Shown: positions 1 through 5,756 of the stretch, one piece after another
Position numbering within the stretch: the stretch's first letter is position 1
Layout of the letters: each line of letters opens with the position of its first letter
Assembly: GCA_937897785.1 (NCBI GenBank)
Contig: CALCNB010000334.1
Span: 1-6,165, forward strand
Reading direction: 5' to 3'
From: an uncultured Cellvibrionales bacterium
GTDB lineage: Bacteria; Pseudomonadota; Gammaproteobacteria; Pseudomonadales; UBA7434
Length of the DNA: 6,165 bases
Notes under the pieces: generated by a model
Database searches by the model: none
What the model saw: the letters and a program-made list of their open reading frames with translations, nothing else
Told to the model about the DNA's origin: nothing
Program-made: the position numbers and the translations under genes

Positions 1-1
1 G

Positions 2-424
2 TTGCTGCGTTTTGCCGGCGATGCAAATATTCTTACTCGCTCACTCTGGCAGTCACGCAGAAAAATTTTGATATTTTTATTTACCGTAGTTATTTTTGCT
101 ACCGTGTTTGGCGCATTTATGTTTGTTGTTGAAGGGCCGGTCAATGGCTTTAACAGCATTCCTGAAAGTATCTACTGGGCCATTGTGACTATCACCACGG
201 TTGGCTATGGTGACATATCGCCACAAACGCCACTGGGTAAGTTATTAGCCAGTTTTGTAATGGTGCTAGGGTATTCTATTATTGCCGTGCCTACTGGTAT
301 TATCACTGCTGAACTAGCCAATGAAATGCGACTCGATCGGTCGTTAAAGAAATGTCAACATTGCGGCCGAAGCGGTCATGATAATGATGCCATGCACTGC
401 AAATTTTGCGGCGGTCAAATTTAA
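2..424 (+). CDS. Voltage-gated-type potassium channel / ion transporter, C-terminal part (5' end outside the window)
   Basis: Inner-membrane K+ channel subunit; about 140 C-terminal residues are visible. Seen in order: a basic S4-S5 linker (SRRK near residues 18-21), a hydrophobic S5 helix (about 22-43), a pore helix, the K+ selectivity filter TVGYGD (66-71), an S6 helix (about 80-104), and a cytoplasmic tail with two CxxC pairs (C118/C121 and C133/C136) that form a zinc-ribbon-like module. Family members of this type run to roughly 260-290 residues with a four-helix voltage sensor first, so about half the protein lies upstream. The frame is open to the window edge, so the TTG at base 2 is not claimed as the true start. 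Such channels act as tetramers in K+ flux or membrane-potential control. The stop is 21 bp before the next gene on the same strand, which suggests co-transcription. The channel call is firm; gating and exact ion preference beyond K+ are inferred. Confidence 0.93.
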   Translation: MLRFAGDANILTRSLWQSRRKILIFLFTVVIFATVFGAFMFVVEGPVNGFNSIPESIYWAIVTITTVGYGDISPQTPLGKLLASFVMVLGYSIIAVPTGIITAELANEMRLDRSLKKCQHCGRSGHDNDAMHCKFCGGQI

Positions 425-436
425 GCAAGCATTAAT

Positions 437-441
437 GAGGG
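437..441 (+). promoter_or_regulatory. Ribosome binding site of the hydroxyacid dehydrogenase gene
   Basis: GAGGG lies 4 nt before the ATG at 446, inside the 21-bp gap after the channel stop codon. It supports this start. The short gap leaves little room for a separate promoter, so the gene is probably expressed with the channel gene. Confidence 0.55.
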
Positions 442-445
442 TATC

Positions 446-1600
446 ATGTTCAAACGTCTTAAAAACTGTCATAACACAGAAGATTTTCGCTTACTGGCTA
501 AGCAACGATTACCTGGGCCGGTCTTTCACTATATTGACGGTGCTGCTGATGACGAAATCACCTACCGACGCAACACCCAAGCCTTCGATGATTGCGATCT
601 CATCCCCAATGTATTAGCCGGCGTAGAATCTATTGACATGTCCACCACATTGATGGGGCATAAAATGGCGATGCCATTGTTTTTATCGCCCACTGCACTG
701 CAGCGACTGTTTCATCATGATGGCGAGCGCGCCGTGGCCGCTGCCGCTCAAAATTTTAACACCTATTTCGGCATCTCTTCACTCGCGACAGTCAGCATCG
801 AAGAGATTGGCCAGCACTATTCAGCGCCTAAAATGTTTCAGCTGTATGTTCACAAGGATAAAGGTTTAACACAAAATATGATTGATCGCTGCAAAGCGGC
901 TAAATATGACGCGCTATCACTGACGGTTGATACCATTGTGGGCGGTAATCGTGAGCGAGACTTGCGGACAGGCTTTACCTCACCAATGAAACTCACCGCT
1001 AAAAGCTTGATGAGTTTTGCCTTTCACCCCTCGTGGGCGCTGAACTATTTATTCGGCGAAAAATTTGAACTCTCTCAACTAAAAGATCATGTTGAAGAAG
1101 GCACTAATATCACCTTATCGGTAGCTGATTATTTTAACACGATGCTTGATCAAAGCATGGACTGGCAAACTGCAGAAGATATCAGGCAACAATGGGATGG
1201 CCATTTCTGTTTAAAAGGCATTATGTCAGTTAACGATGCCATTCGCGCTGCTGATATTGGCGCTACCGCCATCATGGTGTCTAATCATGGCGGCCGACAA
1301 CTGGATGGCGGACGCGCACCCTTTGATCAGTTGGCGGAAATTGTCGATGCGGTTGGCGACCGCATCGAAGTTATTTGTGACGGCGGCATCAGACGTGGCT
1401 CGCATATTTTAAAGGCATTATCGGTTGGCGCTAAAGCCTGCTCGGGCGGCAGGCTTTATCTTTACGCCTTAGCTGGTGCTGGTCAGCCGGGCGTTGAGCG
1501 TGCCGTTGGTTTATTGCAGAGCGAAATTGAACGTGGCATGAAGCTCATGGGCTGTCAATCGATCGCTGATCTTAGCCGCGCTAATCTTCGCTATCGTTAA
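446..1600 (+). CDS. lldD: FMN-dependent alpha-hydroxyacid dehydrogenase (L-lactate dehydrogenase / glycolate oxidase family)
   Basis: Oxidises an L-2-hydroxyacid (most likely L-lactate to pyruvate) using FMN in a single TIM barrel. LldD-type members pass electrons to the respiratory chain at the inner membrane. At 384 residues it is full length for the family. By comparison with spinach glycolate oxidase, all key residues are present: Y29 (in FHYIDGAADDE), Y134 (FQLY), D162 (TVDT), R169, K257 (LKG, FMN), the catalytic base H281 and R284 in SNHGGRQLD, and the phosphate-binding DGGIRRG (312-318) and GGR (334-336). The N-terminal FHYIDG...RRN and the HPSWA segment near 194-198 resemble E. coli LldD more than plant glycolate oxidase. 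The ATG at 446 has a GAGGG site and gives the normal family N-terminus. The family assignment is certain. The substrate is not: glycolate, mandelate or other 2-hydroxyacids are possible, and no lldP permease or lldR regulator is visible. Confidence 0.93.
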   Translation: MFKRLKNCHNTEDFRLLAKQRLPGPVFHYIDGAADDEITYRRNTQAFDDCDLIPNVLAGVESIDMSTTLMGHKMAMPLFLSPTALQRLFHHDGERAVAAAAQNFNTYFGISSLATVSIEEIGQHYSAPKMFQLYVHKDKGLTQNMIDRCKAAKYDALSLTVDTIVGGNRERDLRTGFTSPMKLTAKSLMSFAFHPSWALNYLFGEKFELSQLKDHVEEGTNITLSVADYFNTMLDQSMDWQTAEDIRQQWDGHFCLKGIMSVNDAIRAADIGATAIMVSNHGGRQLDGGRAPFDQLAEIVDAVGDRIEVICDGGIRRGSHILKALSVGAKACSGGRLYLYALAGAGQPGVERAVGLLQSEIERGMKLMGCQSIADLSRANLRYR

Positions 1601-1620
1601 CTATTTTCGCTTTACAATAA

Positions 1621-3105
1621 TTATACTGTCGGTTTCAACGATCGCTTACCACCGGTCACAATTGATGAAACCAGCAGCAACATTACACCTGCAACAAACA
1701 TAAACGCGGGCGGCATCATAGGCACACTGACTGACCCCGAGTCAAAAAGCCTTACCTCAGGGTCACCAAATAGATTAAACCCTACCTGATTCTGCCAATA
1801 CCAACAGCGACCGTATAAATCAGCATCCTGCTTAAGACCCATTAAGGCATCGCCGACGGAGTCACCACTGGTCACTCGCTGATTAAACTCATAGCCCATA
1901 CCAGCAATGCCAGAACGGTGCGCCGCGCTGGTTAGATCAACCGGCGAACCGGGTCCATGACTGATCGCTGTCGCACCGACCGTAGCAATCGCGCCATTCA
2001 CTAATAAGCTGTAACTTAAATTATTGGTATTGGTCACTTGTGAGTTTAGGCAAGAGGCCTGAAAGGTAATAAACGGCTTAGTGTCATCTAATGTCGCGGC
2101 TGTTGAAGTGTTCATCACCGCCGCCGCACCCGTGCCACCGCCGTGGGTTAACCACGTCACCAAACCCGGTGTCTGTGATTGTAAGGTGGTTTGCACGTTA
2201 GGAATCGTACACTGATCATACGTGGGTGCTGTGCTTAGCAACGGATTACAATTACCGGCTAATGTGCAACTGGCTGAATCATAGATACGATCAACCGCAG
2301 TAATACCTTGCGGCGAGAACACATCATTGGTTAATGCCTCGCCATAAAAAAGTCGATTCGCACCTTCCGTGGCAATCAGCGCAGAAAAACGCCAGTCAAT
2401 TGATGTGGCTGACACGGTTTGATAATTGATTATTTTAGTTAAAATATGATCCAGCTTAATGATACCGTCGGCCAGCAGGCTAGGGTTATTGCTTGAACCG
2501 TAAGTCGGTATTCGGCCAACCGATAGGTCATAATCAAGCTCGACACCTCCAACACCAAAATCACCGGTCGTTGTACCCACCGCCGATGCCTGACCAAACT
2601 CACCGTAGAGACCATCATTATCCAGATCCCAATCACCCCCCAGTTCAGCGTAATAAAAATCTGACGGCACTTGAGATTGAGAAAAGTTACATGTGGTTGT
2701 TCCAAAAGAAGGCGTTTGACCAACAGCACCGGTGGTGCGCGGATAGGTACGCTTCATCGGTACTGGACCCGTATCAACACGTGGGTCACCAATGATGAGT
2801 AAGTAACGAAGATTGTATTGATTATTGGCTTGCTGCAAAAAAGTACGCAACGCTTCAGCTGCGGCATCACCCGTTAGCCCGCCTGCCGACCAATCATTCT
2901 CATCAAATACATAGGTGTTGAAGCCCCTTGATTGCTTATGCGCAACAAAGGCATTAAGCATAGTGGATTGCGCACGAATGGCTGACGAAGTAACAATGGC
3001 GTAGCCCTCGGCTGATTGTGCAACCGCTAGCGAATGAAAACAGGTGACTACCGTTATCACTAGTTGGAGTATTGTAGACAATAGCAAAGCAGAAAAACGC
3101 ATCAT
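1621..3105 (-). CDS. Secreted C25-family (gingipain-like) cysteine peptidase with C-terminal membrane anchor
   Basis: Predicted exported cysteine endopeptidase, 494 residues. Seen: a signal peptide with a likely cut after AVA (27-29); a long caspase-like alpha/beta region with YLLIIGDPR (101-109); an acidic, calcium-loop-like DWDLDNDGLYGE (158-169); SVGRIP (195-200); WLTHGGG (318-324) with probable catalytic H321; PFITFQASC (344-352) with probable nucleophile C352; and FNLFGDPEVRL (443-453), a typical end of the C25 catalytic domain. The 31-residue His-Cys distance fits gingipains. The C-terminus is VPMMPP (461-466), a hydrophobic helix (about 467-484) and a basic tail (GGKR), so the protein may be membrane-anchored or processed by a sorting enzyme. 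It lacks the Ig-like and type IX secretion C-terminal domains of Porphyromonas gingipains. Two ATGs are adjacent; AAGGA lies 4 nt before the first and 7 nt before the second (3102), so the second may be the real start. Its substrate is unknown. Confidence 0.85.
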   Translation of the reverse strand: MMRFSALLLSTILQLVITVVTCFHSLAVAQSAEGYAIVTSSAIRAQSTMLNAFVAHKQSRGFNTYVFDENDWSAGGLTGDAAAEALRTFLQQANNQYNLRYLLIIGDPRVDTGPVPMKRTYPRTTGAVGQTPSFGTTTCNFSQSQVPSDFYYAELGGDWDLDNDGLYGEFGQASAVGTTTGDFGVGGVELDYDLSVGRIPTYGSSNNPSLLADGIIKLDHILTKIINYQTVSATSIDWRFSALIATEGANRLFYGEALTNDVFSPQGITAVDRIYDSASCTLAGNCNPLLSTAPTYDQCTIPNVQTTLQSQTPGLVTWLTHGGGTGAAAVMNTSTAATLDDTKPFITFQASCLNSQVTNTNNLSYSLLVNGAIATVGATAISHGPGSPVDLTSAAHRSGIAGMGYEFNQRVTSGDSVGDALMGLKQDADLYGRCWYWQNQVGFNLFGDPEVRLFDSGSVSVPMMPPAFMFVAGVMLLLVSSIVTGGKRSLKPTV

Positions 3106-3109
3106 GATA

Positions 3110-3114
3110 TCCTT
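3110..3114 (-). promoter_or_regulatory. Ribosome binding site of the C25 peptidase gene
   Basis: AAGGA on the minus strand lies 4 nt before the first and 7 nt before the second of two consecutive ATG codons. The spacing favours the second ATG. The site directly abuts the foot of the hairpin at 3115-3132. Confidence 0.6.
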
Positions 3115-3180
3115 CTAACGAATACTCGTTAGTCATTAGGGTTAGACAATAAACCGTCTAACGATTAGGTCCAAGACCTA
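3115..3180 (-). repeat. Three consecutive small inverted repeats in the leader of the C25 peptidase gene
   Basis: Three perfect stems sit nose to tail just upstream of the peptidase gene: CTAACGA/TCGTTAG (3115-3121 with 3126-3132, 4-nt loop), GTTAGAC/GTCTAAC (3141-3147 with 3156-3162, 8-nt loop) and TAGGTC/GACCTA (3166-3171 with 3175-3180, 3-nt loop). The 8-mer TCTAACGA occurs twice (3114-3121 and 3157-3164), 43 bp apart, close to four helical turns. They could be operator half-sites for a dimeric regulator or RNA hairpins in the 5' UTR that act next to the Shine-Dalgarno site. The symmetry is seen; the function is inference. Confidence 0.6.
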
Positions 3181-3245
3181 TGATTATTGTTATGGGTGAA
3201 GCTACTCTAACCAACAAAGATCCCTTAATTATGTCAAACTAACTT

Positions 3246-3266
3246 GATACTGTAACAATCTGTATC
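3246..3266. promoter_or_regulatory. Possible operator: GATAC-N11-GTATC interrupted palindrome
   Basis: GATAC (3246-3250) and GTATC (3262-3266) form a perfect 5-bp inverted repeat with an 11-bp gap, roughly in the middle of the divergent spacer. The size and gap suit a dimeric regulator such as a LysR-type protein, but no regulator gene is visible nearby. A 5-bp arm can arise by chance in AT-rich DNA. Confidence 0.25.
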
Positions 3267-3342
3267 GAAGACCAATAAAAAACGTAGCTGAGTCTGCATG
3301 ACGAACTGCGATTGCCCGCACAATTTCAAACCAAAAAAATAA

Positions 3343-3370
3343 TTGCCTCATAAAAACAATGGCTTATAAT
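3343..3370 (+). promoter_or_regulatory. Sigma70-type promoter for the aminotransferase gene
   Basis: A perfect -10 box TATAAT (3365-3370) is preceded by TTGCCT (3343-3348, four of six matches to TTGACA) at a 16-bp spacing. Transcription would begin near 3377 and give a 5' UTR of about 110 nt that includes the tandem repeat at 3439-3470. A second, weaker -10-like TATAGT is at 3388-3393. Confidence 0.55.
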
Positions 3371-3438
3371 ATTAACTTAATACGGGATATAGTATAAAAA
3401 AATCTCCATTGGGCCAGTAAACTGATAACATATCGCCA

Positions 3439-3470
3439 CTGAATTTTAACCGTCCTGAATTTTAACCATC
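3439..3470 (+). repeat. 16-bp tandem duplication upstream of the aminotransferase start
   Basis: Two adjacent 16-bp units (3439-3454 and 3455-3470) share the 13-mer CTGAATTTTAACC and differ at one base overall (CCGTC versus CCATC). The second unit ends 19 bp before the ATG at 3490 and lies downstream of the predicted promoter, so it would be transcribed. It may be a regulator site repeated on one helix face, an mRNA element, or a simple duplication. Confidence 0.85.
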
Positions 3471-3489
3471 ATAGAAAAAAGAGACCTTT

Positions 3490-4662
3490 ATGAGCTTTCA
3501 ACCACCGCAACGTATTCTTATGGGGCCCGGCCCCTCTGATGTCCACCCAAGAATACTGTCGGCCTTAGCACGTCCTACCGTAGGCCACCTTGACCCAAGT
3601 TTTATTCAATTAATGGATGAGATAAAAGCTTTACTTCAGTTTTGCTTTCAAACAACTAACGAGCTTACCTTGCCCGTTTCGGCTCCTGGCTCAGCGGGCA
3701 TGGAAACCTGCTTTGTCAATTTAATTGAACCCGAAGATAACGTCATCGTTTGTCAAAACGGCGTGTTTGGCGGACGGATGAAGGAAAATTTGATGCGCTG
3801 TGGCGCAACAGCCGTAATGGTTGAAGATGACTGGGGCCATGCCATTGACATAAATAAAGTTAAAACCGCTATTGCTAATAACCCCCATGCAAAAGCCTTG
3901 GCTTTTGTTCATGCCGAGACTTCAACGGGGGTTCAAAGTGACGCCGCCGCCTTATGCAAGCTAGCCAAAGAAGCTGGCATGTTATCGATTGTTGATACTG
4001 TGACTGGACTTGCCGGCATTAATGTCGATGTCGATGGCTGGGGGGCCGATGCCGTTTACTCAGGCACGCAAAAGTGCTTGTCGTGCACACCCGGCATATC
4101 ACCCGTAACCTTTAGCCCGCGCGCGGTTGAAGTAATTCAGCAACGAAAAACGCCGGTTCAAAGCTGGTTTTTAGATTTAAACTTAGTGATGGCTTATTGG
4201 GGCAAAGGCACAAAACGTGCTTACCACCACACCGCACCCGTGAATGCATTGTACGCTTTACATGAGTCGCTATTAATCGTTAAAGAGGAAGGTCTTGAGG
4301 CCAGCTGGGAACGCCATATGCACAATCATCTCGCCTTGCGCGCTGGGCTAGCAGCGATAGGACTCAACTTGCCCGTTAACGAAGCCGACCGATTACCCCA
4401 ACTTAATTTAGTCGCGATTCCCGATGGCATTGATGACGCTACACTTAGAAGCCAGCTACTCACTGACTTTGATCTTGAAATTGGTGCAGGATTAGGCGCG
4501 CTAGCGGGTAAGGTGTGGCGTATTGGCTTAATGGGTTTTAGCTCAAAGCCTGAGAATGTACGGCACTGCTTAACGGCCTTAGAGCACGGCTTAATCGCTC
4601 AAGGGATGCCCATCGAAAGCGGTACCGCTGTTGCGGCTGCTGAAGCCGCTTATACCAGCTAA
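3490..4662 (+). CDS. Class V aminotransferase, alanine/serine-glyoxylate (serine-pyruvate) type
   Basis: PLP-dependent cytoplasmic transaminase, 390 residues, that probably moves an amino group from alanine or serine to glyoxylate or pyruvate. Seen: the N-terminal GPGP (12-15); GHLD (32-35); APGSAGMET (65-73) in the cofactor phosphate region; HAETSTGV (141-148); cofactor-ring Asp D169 in VDT; SGTQK with Schiff-base lysine K195; YHHTAPVNALYAL (245-257); and substrate-carboxylate Arg R344 in WRIGLMG. The same blocks occur in the same order in human AGXT (GPGP, ESSTG, SGSQK, YHHT, RIGLLG). A poorly conserved Ala-rich tail follows residue 375. The ATG at 3490 has only a weak GAGA site 5 nt upstream but gives the usual family N-terminus. 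It is transcribed alone, from a likely promoter at 3343-3370. Class and fold are certain; donor and acceptor specificity are inferred. Phosphonate and phosphoserine transaminases fit less well. Confidence 0.92.
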   Translation: MSFQPPQRILMGPGPSDVHPRILSALARPTVGHLDPSFIQLMDEIKALLQFCFQTTNELTLPVSAPGSAGMETCFVNLIEPEDNVIVCQNGVFGGRMKENLMRCGATAVMVEDDWGHAIDINKVKTAIANNPHAKALAFVHAETSTGVQSDAAALCKLAKEAGMLSIVDTVTGLAGINVDVDGWGADAVYSGTQKCLSCTPGISPVTFSPRAVEVIQQRKTPVQSWFLDLNLVMAYWGKGTKRAYHHTAPVNALYALHESLLIVKEEGLEASWERHMHNHLALRAGLAAIGLNLPVNEADRLPQLNLVAIPDGIDDATLRSQLLTDFDLEIGAGLGALAGKVWRIGLMGFSSKPENVRHCLTALEHGLIAQGMPIESGTAVAAAEAAYTS

Positions 4663-4681
4663 AGCCATATTGGCTATTTTT
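4663..4681 (+). terminator. Short hairpin with T-run between convergent genes
   Basis: AGCCA (4663-4667) pairs with TGGCT (4671-4675) around a TAT loop and is followed by ATTTTT. It begins right after the aminotransferase TAA and overlaps the TAG stop (4674-4676) of the opposing dehydrogenase. The 5-bp stem is weak for an intrinsic terminator, but its position at a convergent junction supports the role. On the minus strand the stem is followed by TTTA only, so termination in that direction would be poorer. Confidence 0.5.
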
Positions 4682-5756
4682 GACAGTCAATCATTACTTT
4701 AATAGCGTGATCAGTGTCTCTGGCCATAGCCAACGCTTGATCAAACTGCGACAAAGGAAAGTGATGAGTGATTAAAGCCGCCACTTCATCGCCCAGTGTT
4801 TCGAGCATCGATAACACCTCGGGAAACTCCTCGGGGTAAGCCATTGCGCCTTTAATCGATAATTCTTTCGATAACACTGACACTAAGTCAATGCTAGCTG
4901 AGGCCTTATGCACCCCTACCACGACTAAACGGGCCTGCATTTTGGCCAAGCTAATCATTTGCTCAAAGACACTGGCCACGCCTGTCGCTTCTAAATAGAC
5001 ATCCGTCGCTGCAATTGATTGGCCGTAACTGCTAACTGAACCATGGTATTGCTGCAGCACTTTCGCAACGTCATCTTCACCGGCTAAACACCCATGAAAG
5101 CCTAACTGCTTAGCCTGCTTGATACGTGCAGCAGAGGTATCAATGATCACGGTATCGGTCACACCATAATAACGCAGCACCAATGCTATTGATAAGCCGA
5201 TAGTCCCTGCACCAAAGATAGCGACTTTATCGTTTGCCGTGACCTCACCGCGGTGCACAGCGTGCATCCCCACAGAAAGCGGCTCAACCAAAGCCGCATG
5301 CGGATGCGTTAAATGATCAGGAATCTTGAGCAAAGCCTCGGGTTGATTAGCAACATCTCGCACTAATAAAGTCGGGGCAAAGCCGCCTTCAATGCCAAAG
5401 TTGCCAATAGGTGGCTCGACCTTCATGGGATTAACCACCACTCTATCGCCCACCGCCACACTCGTCACATGCTCGCCAACGACCGTCACGACGGCTGACA
5501 TTTCATGGCCTAACGGCATAGGTAGCTCAGGATTATTAAAACCGCCCATAGAAATATAGCCCAAATCTGAACCACAGATACCACAATTTTTGACTTCAAC
5601 CAACACATCGTCAACGCCACATGCAGGCACAGGCACCGTATCGAGCCTCACATCATTAACGCCATGAATACGCACTAACGGCATCGATGCCGTATTTGAA
5701 TCACCCATTGCTTTCACCTTATCAAGTGCTGTTATTATATTAAGCGGCTGATTCAT
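4674..5756 (-). CDS. Zinc-dependent medium-chain dehydrogenase (threonine/sorbitol/idonate dehydrogenase-like)
   Basis: Cytoplasmic NAD(P)-dependent alcohol or polyol dehydrogenase, 360 residues from the first ATG. Seen: catalytic zinc ligands C58 in NCGICGSD, H84-E85 in GHEM and E158 in VEPLSVG; a Rossmann loop GAGTIG (182-187); and D206 at the end of the second strand, which favours NAD over NADP. The loop that normally carries four structural-zinc cysteines is replaced by a cysteine-free stretch (about 111-124, NPMKVEPPIGNF onward), as in sorbitol-dehydrogenase-like members. The start is uncertain: homology begins near M25 (MPLVRIHGVNDVRL); M17 (ATG at 5708) has AAGGTG 6 nt upstream and gives a typical 344 residues; M1 has GGTGG 4 nt upstream. 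I favour M17 but report the full frame. The gene is monocistronic here and converges on the aminotransferase gene. The substrate cannot be told; threonine, butanediol and polyols are candidates. Confidence 0.9.
   Translation of the reverse strand: MNQPLNIITALDKVKAMGDSNTASMPLVRIHGVNDVRLDTVPVPACGVDDVLVEVKNCGICGSDLGYISMGGFNNPELPMPLGHEMSAVVTVVGEHVTSVAVGDRVVVNPMKVEPPIGNFGIEGGFAPTLLVRDVANQPEALLKIPDHLTHPHAALVEPLSVGMHAVHRGEVTANDKVAIFGAGTIGLSIALVLRYYGVTDTVIIDTSAARIKQAKQLGFHGCLAGEDDVAKVLQQYHGSVSSYGQSIAATDVYLEATGVASVFEQMISLAKMQARLVVVGVHKASASIDLVSVLSKELSIKGAMAYPEEFPEVLSMLETLGDEVAALITHHFPLSQFDQALAMARDTDHAIKVMIDCQK
5715..5720 (-). promoter_or_regulatory. Ribosome binding site supporting an internal start of the dehydrogenase
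   Basis: AAGGTG on the minus strand lies 6 nt before the ATG at 5708-5706 (Met17 of the longest frame). It is the best Shine-Dalgarno match of the three possible starts. The Met25 codon (5684-5682), where homology begins, has none. Confidence 0.4.

Larger units (their letters stand above)
3106..3489. other. Divergent intergenic region between the C25 peptidase and aminotransferase genes
   Basis: This 384-bp AT-rich spacer separates two divergently read genes and must hold both control regions. It contains the hairpin cluster (3115-3180), an interrupted palindrome GATAC-N11-GTATC (3246-3266), a sigma70-like promoter toward the aminotransferase (3343-3370) and a 16-bp tandem repeat (3439-3470). 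For the minus-strand gene there is a perfect TTGACA (3237 down to 3232), but no good -10 box follows at 16-19 bp, so that promoter remains unassigned. I see no small gene and no recognisable riboswitch, including no glycine-riboswitch core. Confidence 0.7.

Noticed and set aside
378..617. Open frame overlapping the end of the channel gene and the start of the dehydrogenase gene
   Set aside because: It runs out of frame across two well-supported genes and its product shows no family features.
2493..2795. Open frame of 100 codons on the plus strand inside the C25 peptidase gene
   Set aside because: It is antisense to a coding region with clear family motifs, has no ribosome site or recognisable domain, and its His/Pro-rich composition is typical of a shadow frame.
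2954..3136. Short minus-strand frame over the start of the peptidase gene and its leader
   Set aside because: It overlaps the signal-peptide coding region in another frame and has no ribosome site; the peptidase start is far better supported.
3232..3237. Perfect TTGACA on the minus strand as the promoter of the peptidase gene
   Set aside because: No acceptable -10 box occurs 16-19 bp downstream, so it is noted within the intergenic region but not called as a promoter.
3307..3320. TGCG/CGCA mini-hairpin in the divergent spacer
   Set aside because: A 4-bp stem with a 6-nt loop and no T-run is within chance expectation.
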